This document shows, piece by piece, positions 8,922 through 18,349 of a stretch of DNA of 42,162 bases. Each line of letters begins with the position of its first letter. Position 1 is the stretch's first letter. Under the pieces are notes generated by a model, which worked only from the letters and a program-made list of their open reading frames with translations, was not told the origin of the DNA and searched no databases. The position numbers and the translations under genes are program-made. The DNA is from Amphibacillus jilinensis Y1 (GTDB lineage: Bacteria > Bacillota > Bacilli > Bacillales > Amphibacillaceae), in the NCBI RefSeq assembly GCF_000306965.1, contig NZ_JH976434.1, positions 1 through 42,162 on the forward strand, given 5' to 3'.

Positions 8922-8937
8922 TTGAAACCGTTATCTA
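8922..8937 (-). promoter_or_regulatory. cre-like site upstream of rhaB
   Basis: The minus strand reads TAGATAACGGTTTCAA, which fits the CcpA operator consensus WTGNAARCGNWWWCAW at 14 of 16 positions. It lies between the AT-rich promoter region and the rhaB ribosome binding site, where CcpA binding would block transcription. A TCTTTTTTGG element further upstream (about 8960-8970) resembles the direct repeats of the transporter promoter. Confidence 0.45.
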
Positions 8938-9070
8938 TATATAAATATATTGGAATAAACCAAAAAAGATAATGACGTGATTTGTGATAAAACTGTCCTT
9001 ATTTGCCAACATCAAGTATGCTCTTGGATCAGTTGCCATGATTATAAAGCTAATTAAAAATGGGCAGACC

Positions 9071-9101
9071 AAAAACCGAATAACATCTTAAAGTTATCCG
9101 G
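9071..9101 (-). terminator. Terminator of the transporter-rhamnosidase operon
   Basis: On the minus strand CCGGATAAC pairs with GTTATTCGG (one G-U pair) over 9 bp with an 8-nt loop, followed directly by TTTTTGG. It lies about 47 bp past the rhamnosidase stop codon and upstream of the rhaB promoter, so it separates the two rhamnose operons. Confidence 0.75.
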
Positions 9102-9147
9102 CTTCGCTTATTCCTTATGCAAGTACGTGCAAATCATTTTCACTTCA

Positions 9148-12051
9148 TCAATTGATTTGTTTTAGAGCACTTTCTAACTCGTCTAGCTTAACATCAGATA
9201 TAAATTGACAAATAATCGGCTGGTCAAGCAATTCACAAATTGGTGTTTCAAGGTTGCGTTCACGAGCGATTTCATTATTCGCAATCTGTGGTAAGACTTG
9301 ATAAAAGATCTCTCTAGCTTGTTTTGTCGTTAACAGTTCACGTATCGTGCTATCGCGGTTAAACCGCCGCTTTAACGAACGTGTGACTGGATAGACAATA
9401 GTATAGTGCCCTGCATATAAAGTGAGTTGAACTTTGTCAGCAAGTTCTACTACGGTACTGTCACTTTCATTGATTGATGTTTGATTGATCGTCATATGCT
9501 GTAAATCAACATTAGGCAAGATAACGTCAGCCTCACTATCAAACGGAATAGTCAAATCAAACGATAACGTCATGCCGTCATCTAGGATTTCCCAACCGCT
9601 TTCAATCATTCCTTTCGGTGACTGAAAACGAGCCTTTGCATAGTCTAGTCGTATATCTGGCATTGGCTCTATTCTGAACTTCTGGTAGCCTGCTCCATCA
9701 GCCACTGGGTTTATACCACACATATAGCGATACATCCAATCGACAATCGAACCATAAGCATAGTGATTGAGTGAATTCATGCCCGTTCCGCTTATTGTAC
9801 CATCTGCTTTTAATGAATTCCATCGTTCCCAAATCGTCGTCGCCCCTAAATTTACTGCAAACAACCAACTCGGATAATTTTCATTTAATAATAGTGTATA
9901 GGCCAGTTCATTATAGCCGTGTTCTGAGAGAACTGCACACAAGTATGGCGTACCGACAAATCCGGTTGTTAAATGGACATCTTCCTTTAAAATCCGCTCC
10001 TTTAAGTCGTTAGCAACTCTAGCTTTTTTGTTCTCAGGTATTAAATTCATATACAATGCTACCACATAAGCAGTCTGCGTTGGAATCGTTGAGCGTCCTT
10101 CCACTGAGAAATACTCTCGATAAATCGCTTGTTTGATTTGATCAGTTAGTTGTTGATAATGATCAGCTAGTTCTTTTTTATCCAAGGCTCTAGCAGCAAA
10201 AACTAATAATTGAGCTGAATAGCAATAATAGGCTGATGCAATATAATAAGGGTCTGTTCCTCCCATCATCCCCATTGGGTCAGTACCATCTAACGCAAGC
10301 CAATCACCAAAATGAAAACCTTCACGCCATAAGCGATCACCACCGTTTTGATCATCTATTTCAGTGATATAATCAACCCATCCTTGCATAATTGGAAAAT
10401 GCTCAGCTAAAAGGGTTCGATCTCCATAATGTAAATACAAGGTCCAAGGTATGATGGTAGCCGCATCTCCCCACGCTGAAGAGCCATGTCCTGTCACAAA
10501 TCCAGGGTCATTAGGTGGCTTAATCGTTGGCACAATAAATGGGACAGAGCCATTTAGACTTTTCTGCTCTTCATGTAAATCTGTTAAAAATTTATGATAA
10601 AAAGCAGGTGAATACATGTTAAAACAAGCTGTTGAGGCAAAGATTTGGGCATCACCTGTCCATCCCATCCGTTCATCACGTTGCGGACAATCAGTTGGTA
10701 CATCTAAGAAATTTCCTTTTTGACCCCAAAGTGCGTTACTAAACAACTGATTGACTTTTGAATCGGACGTTTCAATATAACCGGTTTGATTCATTTCACT
10801 ATATAGTACACAAGCTGTGAAATCATTTGGATCAATTGCTTTATCGATTCCCTCAACTTTAACGTAACGAAAACCATAAAAAGTAAAATGAGGTTGGATA
10901 ACGCGCTTGTCCCCAGCTGAAATATAGTGATACTCAGCTTTTGCAGTTCTTAAATTCCCCTGATAAAAGTTTCCATTTTGTAGGACTTCACCATGTTTTA
11001 ACTGGAGTTTCGTTCCTGCTGGAAGATCAACATCAACTTGTACCCAACCTGTCATATTTTGTCCGAAATCAAGTACTATTTCACCTTTTGGTGTATCAAT
11101 GACCTCAATAGGTTTCAACATTTTCATCACTTTAACAGGCAAACTTAATCTGGCTTGTAATTTACTCATATCTGCTTTGATTTCTTTCATTTCAAACCAA
11201 TTTGTGTCATCAAACGAGGGCTTTGACCAGTTTGAGATTTCCTTTCTCGCATCATAAACTTCTCCGTCATAAATACCACTAAAGCTAATCGGTGACGTAT
11301 GACATGTCCACGACTGATCTGATTTAATGATTATCTCCTCACCGTTTGCCAATGTGACAATAAGCTCTGCAATTAGCATTAATTGATCACCATACAAATC
11401 ATGATAGCCACCATCAAAACCGAACCGTCCCTTGTACCATCCATCACCTAACATAACACCAATACCATTTTCACCAGAACTTAATAGATCGGTCACATCA
11501 TACGTTTGATACTGTATCCAATGATCATAAGCGTGAAAACCTGGTGCTAAATATTCAGAATGATCAATCACACCATTTATCTCAAATTGATAAACACCTA
11601 AGCCCGTTATATACAGTCGCGCACTAGAAATATCAGCATCTGAAGGTAATGTAAAGGACTTTCTAATATAGGGCTGAATATTTTTATCAAGGGAAGGGGT
11701 TATCCAGCTAGCTTGCCATGGTTCACACATTTTTGCTGTCTCAAACCATGCTGTGTCACTCATTAGATATTCATTCGTATCTGTCCAGACATGAACACGC
11801 CAATAATAGCGCGTCCTTGGCTCTAATTCTAAGTTAACTTGATGGCCTACACTTGAAATATTTTGATCACGCCCACTATCATAAACAATCGATTGAAAAG
11901 TTGTGTCAACAGCGATCTCAATTTGAGCTGACTCTTGTTTGCGAGCGTAATCAGCTCGATCACGATCGATCACCCACGATAACCTGACCGTCTCTAATTG
12001 AAAACCTAATGGATTTTCAAGATGATTCGTTCTCAATTTTGTTATCTTCAC
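9148..12051 (-). CDS. Alpha-L-rhamnosidase, glycoside hydrolase family 78
   Basis: This 967-residue inverting glycosidase releases terminal L-rhamnose from rhamnosides. The order is typical of GH78: N-terminal beta-sandwich domains (about 1-130 and 130-300, with GLGVYQFEINGV and MLGDGWYKGRFGFDGG), a linker domain with FGQNMTGWVQV, the (alpha/alpha)6 barrel beginning around DVPTDCPQRDERMGWTGDAQ, and a C-terminal beta domain with GMIESGWEI. The DERMGWTGDAQ stretch carries family-conserved acidic residues. There is no signal peptide, so it acts on imported rhamnosides. The C-terminal ~80 residues form an extra helical tail. GTG at 12051 is chosen because AAAGGGGG precedes it; the longer frame to 12087 lacks such a site. 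It lies 41 bp after the transporter gene. Confidence 0.93.
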   Translation of the reverse strand: MKITKLRTNHLENPLGFQLETVRLSWVIDRDRADYARKQESAQIEIAVDTTFQSIVYDSGRDQNISSVGHQVNLELEPRTRYYWRVHVWTDTNEYLMSDTAWFETAKMCEPWQASWITPSLDKNIQPYIRKSFTLPSDADISSARLYITGLGVYQFEINGVIDHSEYLAPGFHAYDHWIQYQTYDVTDLLSSGENGIGVMLGDGWYKGRFGFDGGYHDLYGDQLMLIAELIVTLANGEEIIIKSDQSWTCHTSPISFSGIYDGEVYDARKEISNWSKPSFDDTNWFEMKEIKADMSKLQARLSLPVKVMKMLKPIEVIDTPKGEIVLDFGQNMTGWVQVDVDLPAGTKLQLKHGEVLQNGNFYQGNLRTAKAEYHYISAGDKRVIQPHFTFYGFRYVKVEGIDKAIDPNDFTACVLYSEMNQTGYIETSDSKVNQLFSNALWGQKGNFLDVPTDCPQRDERMGWTGDAQIFASTACFNMYSPAFYHKFLTDLHEEQKSLNGSVPFIVPTIKPPNDPGFVTGHGSSAWGDAATIIPWTLYLHYGDRTLLAEHFPIMQGWVDYITEIDDQNGGDRLWREGFHFGDWLALDGTDPMGMMGGTDPYYIASAYYCYSAQLLVFAARALDKKELADHYQQLTDQIKQAIYREYFSVEGRSTIPTQTAYVVALYMNLIPENKKARVANDLKERILKEDVHLTTGFVGTPYLCAVLSEHGYNELAYTLLLNENYPSWLFAVNLGATTIWERWNSLKADGTISGTGMNSLNHYAYGSIVDWMYRYMCGINPVADGAGYQKFRIEPMPDIRLDYAKARFQSPKGMIESGWEILDDGMTLSFDLTIPFDSEADVILPNVDLQHMTINQTSINESDSTVVELADKVQLTLYAGHYTIVYPVTRSLKRRFNRDSTIRELLTTKQAREIFYQVLPQIANNEIARERNLETPICELLDQPIICQFISDVKLDELESALKQIN

Positions 12052-12092
12052 GATTATCCCCCTTTTATTTGAGCTAAGTATCCTCAAGTCAT

Positions 12093-13460
12093 TTAGCGAT
12101 TTGATGCTAACTCTTTGACAATTTGCTCGTGTTCTTTATCTAATTTATAAAATAATAATAAAAGAACTGCAATGATTCCCGCTACAATCGGCACGAATAT
12201 AAAAACAGATTTAATGGACTGAAGTGCTGCCTCTGCTTGGATCGCTTGACCCCCAACATAGCCCCCAATTCCCATCATCACACCTAACAGCATACCACCT
12301 AAACCAGTTCCTACTTTTTCACCAAACGTAGCTGCACTAAATGTTAATCCTTCACTTCTAACACCTGTTTTCCATTCACCATAATCTACTGTATCCCCAA
12401 GCATGGCAAATGTTGCCGCTAACATCGGTGCACTTCCAACCCCACGCAAAACTAAACCAATCATAACAATCGTTAAAGAATCTGGATTAATTAGTACGAT
12501 AAAAGAAGCAACAATCAAGGTAATCGCACCAGTAATACAGAGTGCTTTGTTAGTAAACCTTTTCATTAATGGTCCCATTATTAACATCATAATAATGACT
12601 GGCAAAAATTGCGCCATCCCCATTGCCCCAACTAAATTCGGATTACCAAGGATATATTCGGCATAGTAAACATTGACACCACTTAAGCCAGAATTAATAA
12701 AGGTAACGAGCATCACAGAAATAACAATTAGCCAATATTTGTTCTTGACCAGTGCTTTAATTCCCTGTTTTATTGGTGTTTTCTTTAGCTTTTCGTCATC
12801 TTTTGTTAAGATAACTCTTTCTTTTGTATTTTTAAAATTTAGTATTAATAGAATACTAGCAAAAACTCCATATGTTAGCGCCATCAAAAACCAGCCTAAT
12901 TGTCCACCACCATAGGCACTAACAACAGGTAATGTAACCAAATTAACGAGTAACGCACCACCAAAACCAAACGCCGTTCTTGATACAGATAGTTGTCCAC
13001 GCTCCACTTGATCATTGGTTAGCGTTCCAATCATGGCATTATAAGGTACAGTTGCAGCCGTATAAATAAAGCTAAGCGCTAACATATACGTAATAAAAGC
13101 ATAAACGATTGTTCCAGTCGGCCCAAAATTTGGAGCAGAAAAAAGTAAAATAATCGCTAAGCCATACGGTATTGCCATCCAAAGTAACCATGGACGTGCC
13201 TTACCATGTTTAGACGTAGTTTTATCTACCACTATTCCCATTCCTAGGTCGGTAAGTCCATCAAAAATACGCGCTAGTAACAACATAGTTCCCACTGTTG
13301 CCACCGCAATGCCTGCAATTTCAGTATAAAAATAAACAATAAACGTATTCGCAGTTGTAATAAGTAAATTAGCTGCAAGATTTCCAAATCCATAAGAGAA
13401 TTTTTCTCTTACTTTTAACTTGTTAATGCTTTCATTATTGACATCATCTATAGCTTTCAT
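12093..13460 (-). CDS. GPH-family (MFS-like) sugar/glycoside symporter
   Basis: This 455-residue membrane protein has 12 predicted transmembrane segments and belongs to the glycoside-pentoside-hexuronide cation symporters (MelB/XynP/YicJ type). The family signature DGLTDLGMGIVVDKT is followed by KHGKARPWLLW, with a second-half counterpart GDTVDYGEWKTGVRSEG. Start 13460 (MKAIDDVN) is supported by GAAGGGAG at good spacing; the longer frame to 13481 begins inside the RBS region. It is the first gene of a two-gene operon with the cytoplasmic rhamnosidase, so it very likely imports rhamnosides or rhamnose oligomers with H+ or Na+. The divergent AraC gene probably activates it. Exact substrate is inferred. 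Confidence 0.88.
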   Translation of the reverse strand: MKAIDDVNNESINKLKVREKFSYGFGNLAANLLITTANTFIVYFYTEIAGIAVATVGTMLLLARIFDGLTDLGMGIVVDKTTSKHGKARPWLLWMAIPYGLAIILLFSAPNFGPTGTIVYAFITYMLALSFIYTAATVPYNAMIGTLTNDQVERGQLSVSRTAFGFGGALLVNLVTLPVVSAYGGGQLGWFLMALTYGVFASILLILNFKNTKERVILTKDDEKLKKTPIKQGIKALVKNKYWLIVISVMLVTFINSGLSGVNVYYAEYILGNPNLVGAMGMAQFLPVIIMMLIMGPLMKRFTNKALCITGAITLIVASFIVLINPDSLTIVMIGLVLRGVGSAPMLAATFAMLGDTVDYGEWKTGVRSEGLTFSAATFGEKVGTGLGGMLLGVMMGIGGYVGGQAIQAEAALQSIKSVFIFVPIVAGIIAVLLLLFYKLDKEHEQIVKELASNR

Positions 13461-13490
13461 TAATAAAACTCCCTTCTCCATATATTTTTA

Positions 13491-13506
13491 TAGTAAACGT
13501 TTTCTT
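13491..13506 (-). promoter_or_regulatory. cre-like site at the transporter promoter
   Basis: The minus strand reads AAGAAAACGTTTACTA, matching the CcpA consensus at 14 of 16 positions. It starts 6 nt downstream of the -10 box, that is about the transcription start, the classic position for catabolite repression. Confidence 0.5.
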
Positions 13507-13512
13507 AATTGC

Positions 13513-13564
13513 ATTATAATCTTTAAATAACGTCTTTTTTTGTATTCAAATAATCTTTTTTGTA
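13513..13564 (-). promoter_or_regulatory. Transporter promoter with AraC-type direct repeat
   Basis: A consensus -10 box TATAAT lies at 13513-13518 (minus strand), but no TTGACA-like -35 sits at the right distance. That region and the bases above it instead carry two direct repeats, TCTTTTTTTGTA at 13533-13544 and TCTTTTTTGTA at 13554-13564 (plus-strand reading). They are 20-21 bp apart, two helical turns, which is the usual spacing of AraC-family half-sites next to an activated promoter. Confidence 0.45.
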
Positions 13565-13653
13565 ATAAACACGCCTTTTATTTTGTTTTTTTATTGATAT
13601 TGTTTAATTTTATTGTTTTAATATAAATAAATCTTTATTTTGAGGTGGCATTG

Positions 13654-14844
13654 ATGTTAACGCCTGATAACATTAAGTATTTAATTGAGCTTTTTTACAA
13701 GTCTAGTCAAATCCCAATACAATTTATCACCTTAAACAACAACGGTGATCACATTCTTCAACCATTTAATTCTATTGAATCACAGCCGCCCCTTATACAA
13801 GAGCTGCTTTCAATATATACGGACTCCGATCAGCCGGCTTTCTATCAAAATAAAAATGAATATTTTTTCACGATTAATTATATTAACAACCAAAAAACAA
13901 TTGGTTTTTTCATGGTTGGACCCGTGTTATTTGGTGATTCGCTTTCCATCGATAAACAAGACCGATTAGTTAAGCAAGCATATCTTATTCCGGTTACAAC
14001 CAAACAAACATTTATCAATCATGCACGTCTATTACATTTTTCAATTTATCAAGTACAGCTCGATATGGATAATATTCAGATCAACCCACTCGAACAAAGG
14101 GGGCATTTATTAGAAGCTCATTCTATTTTAGAAATCGCTAATCGTCGTCAAAACCTTAGCATGCACCATGATTATCATTTCGAACAAAAAATATTACACT
14201 TTATTAAAATGGGGGATAAAGAAAAAGTGATATCTCACTGGCGAAATTTAAGTGAAAGTGGAGAATTAGGGGTCTTATCAACAAAAAGTGAAATTAGGGA
14301 TAAAAAGAATTTAGCGATCACAACGGTTACCCTAGCCACGCGTATGGCTATTGAAGGAGGTGTTCAAGCTGAAACAGCTTATACATTAAGTGATTATTTC
14401 ATTCAAAATGTTGAGGAATTAAGAACACTTTCAGCGATTGAAGATTACATAGAAGACATCATGATTTCATTTGCCGATCTTGTTAAAAAGAACCAAAAAA
14501 GAATATTTTCGCAACCGATCAATCAAGTGATCGACTTTATTTTCAAGCACTTATACGATCCTTTTTCATTAAATGATCTTGCCCAATACATCAAGCTTCA
14601 TCCCCATTATCTATCAAAACTATTCAAAAAGGAGGTAGGGATGACAATAAAAAAATATCGTCTGTTAGCAAAAATTGAAGAAGCTAAATCCCTCCTCACT
14701 TACAGTAACCTTAGTCTGTTGGAAATATCAACATTACTTAACTTCAATGATCAAAGTCACTTCACTCACGCATTTAAAAAAGAAGTTAATATCACACCGT
14801 TAAAATACAGACAACATAAAGGGCGCTTAAATGATAATCATTAA
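13654..14844 (+). CDS. AraC-family transcriptional regulator, probable rhamnose operon activator
   Basis: This 396-residue regulator ends in an AraC-type double HTH (about residues 290-390). Helix motifs are FSLNDLAQYIKLHPHYLSK followed by LFKKEVGMTIKKYR, and the second HTH has SLLEISTLLNFNDQSHFTHA followed by FKKEVNITPLKYR. The N-terminal ~280 residues form a sensor region I could not assign to a named ligand domain. The ATG at 13654 is preferred because GAGGTGG lies just upstream; the GTG at 13645 overlaps that site. It is divergent from the transporter-rhamnosidase operon and shares its 190-bp control region, so activation of that operon by rhamnose or a rhamnoside is likely. Confidence 0.85.
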   Translation: MLTPDNIKYLIELFYKSSQIPIQFITLNNNGDHILQPFNSIESQPPLIQELLSIYTDSDQPAFYQNKNEYFFTINYINNQKTIGFFMVGPVLFGDSLSIDKQDRLVKQAYLIPVTTKQTFINHARLLHFSIYQVQLDMDNIQINPLEQRGHLLEAHSILEIANRRQNLSMHHDYHFEQKILHFIKMGDKEKVISHWRNLSESGELGVLSTKSEIRDKKNLAITTVTLATRMAIEGGVQAETAYTLSDYFIQNVEELRTLSAIEDYIEDIMISFADLVKKNQKRIFSQPINQVIDFIFKHLYDPFSLNDLAQYIKLHPHYLSKLFKKEVGMTIKKYRLLAKIEEAKSLLTYSNLSLLEISTLLNFNDQSHFTHAFKKEVNITPLKYRQHKGRLNDNH

Positions 14845-14855
14845 GTGCCCTTTTT
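14818..14855 (+). terminator. Bidirectional terminator overlapping the AraC gene end
   Basis: A near-perfect stem of about 17 bp (left arm from AAAGGGC, right arm ending GCCCTTT) with a tiny loop spans the last codons and stop of the AraC gene and is followed by TTTTT. Read the other way it is followed by a weaker T-rich tract, so it may also serve the converging radical SAM gene. Confidence 0.75.
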
Positions 14856-14890
14856 AGTCCAGAAAGACAACAAATTAACCCGTATAATCA

Positions 14891-15769
14891 CTAGTTACCA
14901 AACTTTTTTCGATAACCACATTTTCTACAGAGCTCTTCAACAGCGACCCTTCGTGAAAATCCTTCAACTAATGCGACAGCTCGTTCACTCACAATAATCT
15001 CTGAGAAGTTTTGCTCGTTAATATTACCGAGATTGATTACGCCTTCGCCATCCAAACAACATGGGACCACCGTTCCATCCGATAATATCGCTGCTTGATT
15101 GCGAAGACCATAACAAAACCCTTTACCATCATCCTCTACTTCAGCTAGCGATGGCCAATTAAACAGATAATCTTGATTGATATAAATACGATCCGCTATC
15201 TTTATCCCGCTTCCAGGCTTGCTTTTTTCTTCAATTTTATAGGTTAAACCAAATTCGGATTCAATCATTTCCAATATATCACGATTCTTAGCTACTTCTA
15301 AATTTAGCATATTTGCTTGGGAAAGGTTCCATAATCTTAATGATATAATCAAATCTGACTGACAAGTTGCCTCTTTAATAAAAGCGAAAACATTTTTTAG
15401 ATAGTGCTCGTTATTTAGGGGTTCTGCTTGCCCTTGGTAACTATGCAAAGAAAAATTAATTTGCCTTAATGCAGGTTTGTTCAATAACTGTTGTTTCTTT
15501 TTCGCAATTAACGTTCCATTTGTTGTTATATTCACGTAAAATCCCTTTTCAGCACTAATATCCAATAACTGACCAAGCTTTGGATGAAGAAGCGGCTCAC
15601 CCTTAACGTGTAAATTAATATAGTCTGTATGGGGCTTGATTTGGTCAAGCCGCTTAGCAAAATCTTCAAGAGAAATAAACTGTTTATCCCGAAGCGTGGG
15701 AGGACAAAAACTACAAGCAAGATTGCAAACACTCGTTATTTCCAAATAAAACTTTTTAAATTTTTTCAT
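14891..15769 (-). CDS. Radical SAM protein with C-terminal SPASM-like cysteine cluster
   Basis: This 292-residue protein has the radical SAM cluster motif C15-x3-C19-x2-C22 in CNLACSFC, the SAM-binding segments HVKGEPLLHP and ITTNGTL, and a C-terminal SPASM-type cluster (CYGL, then VVPCCLDGEG, then ELCRKCGYRKK). SPASM proteins generally modify peptides or proteins or carry an auxiliary FeS cluster. No precursor peptide, sulfatase or partner gene is adjacent, so its substrate is unknown. The ATG at 15769 has GAGGAG at ideal spacing. It is monocistronic, converging on the AraC gene. Confidence 0.85.
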   Translation of the reverse strand: MKKFKKFYLEITSVCNLACSFCPPTLRDKQFISLEDFAKRLDQIKPHTDYINLHVKGEPLLHPKLGQLLDISAEKGFYVNITTNGTLIAKKKQQLLNKPALRQINFSLHSYQGQAEPLNNEHYLKNVFAFIKEATCQSDLIISLRLWNLSQANMLNLEVAKNRDILEMIESEFGLTYKIEEKSKPGSGIKIADRIYINQDYLFNWPSLAEVEDDGKGFCYGLRNQAAILSDGTVVPCCLDGEGVINLGNINEQNFSEIIVSERAVALVEGFSRRVAVEELCRKCGYRKKFGN

Positions 15770-16003
15770 CGTGTCTCCTCATTTCCAAACTAACTCTATA
15801 GCCATTAGAGCACAAAAAGAAAAAAAATAAAATAGAGTCTTTTCATTTATTGCAGATAACCTCCCTCGAAATAGAGCTTAGTGCCCATCCAGTTAGATGG
15901 ACGCAGGCATCGGTAACATACAGAACTTTGCTTTTTAAACTACCTTTCTTTTTAGAAATCTAGTAAAATAGAGAAGAATCGCATAAAAAGGAGTTAAACA
16001 TCA

Positions 16004-16828
16004 ATGTCTTATAAAATGATTGTTTTAGATTTAGATGATACGTTACTAAGAGATGACCATACCATTTCACCTCGCACCAAACAAGCCTTACTAACCGCTC
16101 AAGAAAAAGGAATAAAAGTAGTCTTAGCTTCTGGCCGACCTACGTATGCCATGAAGGCCATTGCCGACGAACTGCGTTTATCCCAATATGGTAGCTTTAT
16201 CCTCTCATTCAATGGTGGGAAAATTATCGATTACAAATCCGGTAAAGACATATTTAGTAGTACCCTATCTCTAGCTGAAGTAGAAAGCCTTTACCAGCTT
16301 AGCCAGCGTGAAAATGTTTACATCCATACTTACGTAGGGGATGAAATTGTAACTGAGCAGACTAATCCTTATACCGATATTGAATCGGAAATTACTGGAC
16401 TGCCAATTAAGTTAGTCGACCATTTCACAAAACACGTGACGGTTCCCCCTGTAAAAGTACTTATGGTTGAGCAACCTGATCATTTAAAAGTTGTCGAAGC
16501 AAAGCTTCAAGCTGAACTAGCTGAGCAATTTAGTGTGATGCGTTCAAAACCTTACTTCCTTGAATTTACTGAAAAAGGGGTGACCAAAGGAACCAGTTTA
16601 AATCATTTAATTCAAGTTTGTCAGATAGCTCGTGAAGAAGTGATTGCAATTGGTGATAGTTATAATGACCAAGAGATGATTGAATTTGCTGGTCTCGGTG
16701 TGGCTATGGGAAATGCCCCTGATGATATTAAACAAGGCGCCGATCTCGTTACAGATAGCAATATGAATGATGGCGTGGCAAAAATAGTAGAAGAGTATTT
16801 GTTGAATACGACTACTGTTAAGCGTTAA
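16004..16828 (+). CDS. Cof-type HAD-IIB family sugar phosphatase
   Basis: This 274-residue protein is a HAD-superfamily phosphatase of the Cof/YidA type. HAD motif I is LDLDDTLL near the N-terminus, motif II is LASGRPTYA, the conserved lysine lies in FTEKGVTKG, and motifs III/IV are AIGDSYNDQEMIEFAG. The IIB cap covers about residues 90-190. These enzymes dephosphorylate sugar phosphates and related metabolites with broad specificity. The ATG has AAGGAG 10 nt upstream. It is a single-gene unit ended by a strong hairpin, and no specific link to the flanking sugar loci is shown by the sequence. Confidence 0.9.
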   Translation: MSYKMIVLDLDDTLLRDDHTISPRTKQALLTAQEKGIKVVLASGRPTYAMKAIADELRLSQYGSFILSFNGGKIIDYKSGKDIFSSTLSLAEVESLYQLSQRENVYIHTYVGDEIVTEQTNPYTDIESEITGLPIKLVDHFTKHVTVPPVKVLMVEQPDHLKVVEAKLQAELAEQFSVMRSKPYFLEFTEKGVTKGTSLNHLIQVCQIAREEVIAIGDSYNDQEMIEFAGLGVAMGNAPDDIKQGADLVTDSNMNDGVAKIVEEYLLNTTTVKR

Positions 16829-16888
16829 ATACGGTTGGTGCAATGATTTTCATCTGACACTTATTGGTTTTTGTTGTTAAGTAAATAA

Positions 16889-16939
16889 TCAAATAGAGGG
16901 TTGAGCGATGCTACTACCTATGCTCAACCCTCTATTTGA
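16889..16939. terminator. Bidirectional terminator between the HAD and PTS genes
   Basis: An 18-bp perfect stem (16889-16906 with 16922-16939) with a 15-nt loop lies between the converging HAD phosphatase and PTS EIIBC genes. Plus-strand reading is followed by TTTT. It can end transcripts from both sides. Confidence 0.85.
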
Positions 16940-16949
16940 TTTTGGATTA

Positions 16950-18323
16950 TTAATCTCTTGGCACAGCTCTCACTTTCGTTTTATACCCCCAAAAGTAAGT
17001 CAGTACAAAAGCTACAATAAACCCTATTGGCATTTGGCCTACATAACCCCAAAATCCCGTATCGATACCAGCTGGATTGATCGCACCTGGTATAGCAAAA
17101 AATCCTGAAGCAGTAAATGCGTATACTCTCGCTTGCAAGAGACCACCAAATACACCTCCAATACTTCCGGCAATTATAGCCATAATTAAGGGCTTTTTCC
17201 GTGGTAATAATATACCATATAGTGCTGGTTCGCTTATACCTAATAAACAGGTTAATCCAGTAGAATAGGCTAAGCTCTTTTCCTTCTTGGAAGTCATTCT
17301 TACACCTATCGCAAAAGCTGCAGCTGCCATCGCAAACTGATTTGCTGCTAATAACCCTATGACATCATCATACCCACCAGTTACCATATTGTTAATAAAT
17401 AACGGGATGAATGCCCAATGGAGACCGAACATAACCATAACAATCCATGGCCCACCTAAGATTAAACCAGCAATTGCCGGACTAAAATTATATATTGTAA
17501 ATGTAAGGTCAGCTAACATACTACTTAATGTTTGGATAACTGGTCCAACTATGAATAATGTAGTCGGTATAACAACCATAAATAACACAAATGGCAACAA
17601 GAAATACTTAAAAGCTTGTGGAATGAGTTTCTGTAATTGCCTCTCAATGAGTGAAGCAAGCCACACTGCGACTATAATCGGAAACACAGTCTGGGTATAA
17701 TTCATTAAATTCATTGGAATTCCTAAAAAAGCAAACGATTCTCCTGCTTCTGCTGCGCTTACTATATCCGGATAAATAATAACAGTTGCTATTAAAACAC
17801 CATAAAAGTGATTCATTCCAAAATATTTAGCGGCTGACGAGCCTAGAAAGATAGGGAAAAAGTAAAACAAAGCATCACCAAGAGCATTAAGGACAATATA
17901 AGTATCTGAACCTTCAGTTAAAAGATTAGTAACACTCAAGATAGCCACAAGTCCTTTCATTAAACCTGAGGCGACTAAAATACCTAACATAGGTGTAAAT
18001 ACACCCGAAATCATCGTTGAAAATCGATCAAACAATTTCTGATTTTTGTTTTCTTCATTATCTGACTTAACCGTTTGATCGCCTACTAATCTCTCTACTT
18101 CCTTAAAAACAGGTTCAACCTCATTCCCAATAACAACTTGGTATTGACCACCTTGTTCAATAACAGATATAACACCTTCAATAGCCTCAACTTTTGCTTT
18201 CTCTGGTTTGGTATTGTCTTTTAATTTAAAGCGCAGCCGTGTAATACAATGAAAAACACTATTAACATTTGCTTGGCCACCAATTGTCTCTACAATTTCT
18301 TTGGCAACTTTTTTATGATCCAT
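16950..18323 (-). CDS. PTS EIIBC component, beta-glucoside/sucrose/trehalose type, without EIIA
   Basis: This 457-residue permease combines an N-terminal EIIB domain (about 1-85, phosphocysteine in FHCITRLRFKL) with a ten-helix EIIC domain (about 100-455, including YPDIV, the sugar-site region GISEPALYG and FFAIPG). It transports and phosphorylates a sugar across the cytoplasmic membrane. BglP-type proteins often carry a C-terminal EIIA of about 150 residues; this one stops after the last helix, so it must borrow an EIIA encoded elsewhere. It follows the GH106-like glycosidase gene on the same strand after an 83-bp gap with a palindrome and a hairpin. Co-function is likely: the PTS imports a disaccharide that the glycosidase then cleaves. 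The substrate is unknown. Confidence 0.9.
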   Translation of the reverse strand: MDHKKVAKEIVETIGGQANVNSVFHCITRLRFKLKDNTKPEKAKVEAIEGVISVIEQGGQYQVVIGNEVEPVFKEVERLVGDQTVKSDNEENKNQKLFDRFSTMISGVFTPMLGILVASGLMKGLVAILSVTNLLTEGSDTYIVLNALGDALFYFFPIFLGSSAAKYFGMNHFYGVLIATVIIYPDIVSAAEAGESFAFLGIPMNLMNYTQTVFPIIVAVWLASLIERQLQKLIPQAFKYFLLPFVLFMVVIPTTLFIVGPVIQTLSSMLADLTFTIYNFSPAIAGLILGGPWIVMVMFGLHWAFIPLFINNMVTGGYDDVIGLLAANQFAMAAAAFAIGVRMTSKKEKSLAYSTGLTCLLGISEPALYGILLPRKKPLIMAIIAGSIGGVFGGLLQARVYAFTASGFFAIPGAINPAGIDTGFWGYVGQMPIGFIVAFVLTYFWGYKTKVRAVPRD

Positions 18324-18349
18324 CTAAATCACTCCTACTAAATTTATTT

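Noticed and set aside
12403-12915. Plus-strand hydrophobic ORFs opposite the GPH transporter
   Set aside because: Antisense frames of a membrane protein gene look hydrophobic by chance; there is no independent coding evidence.
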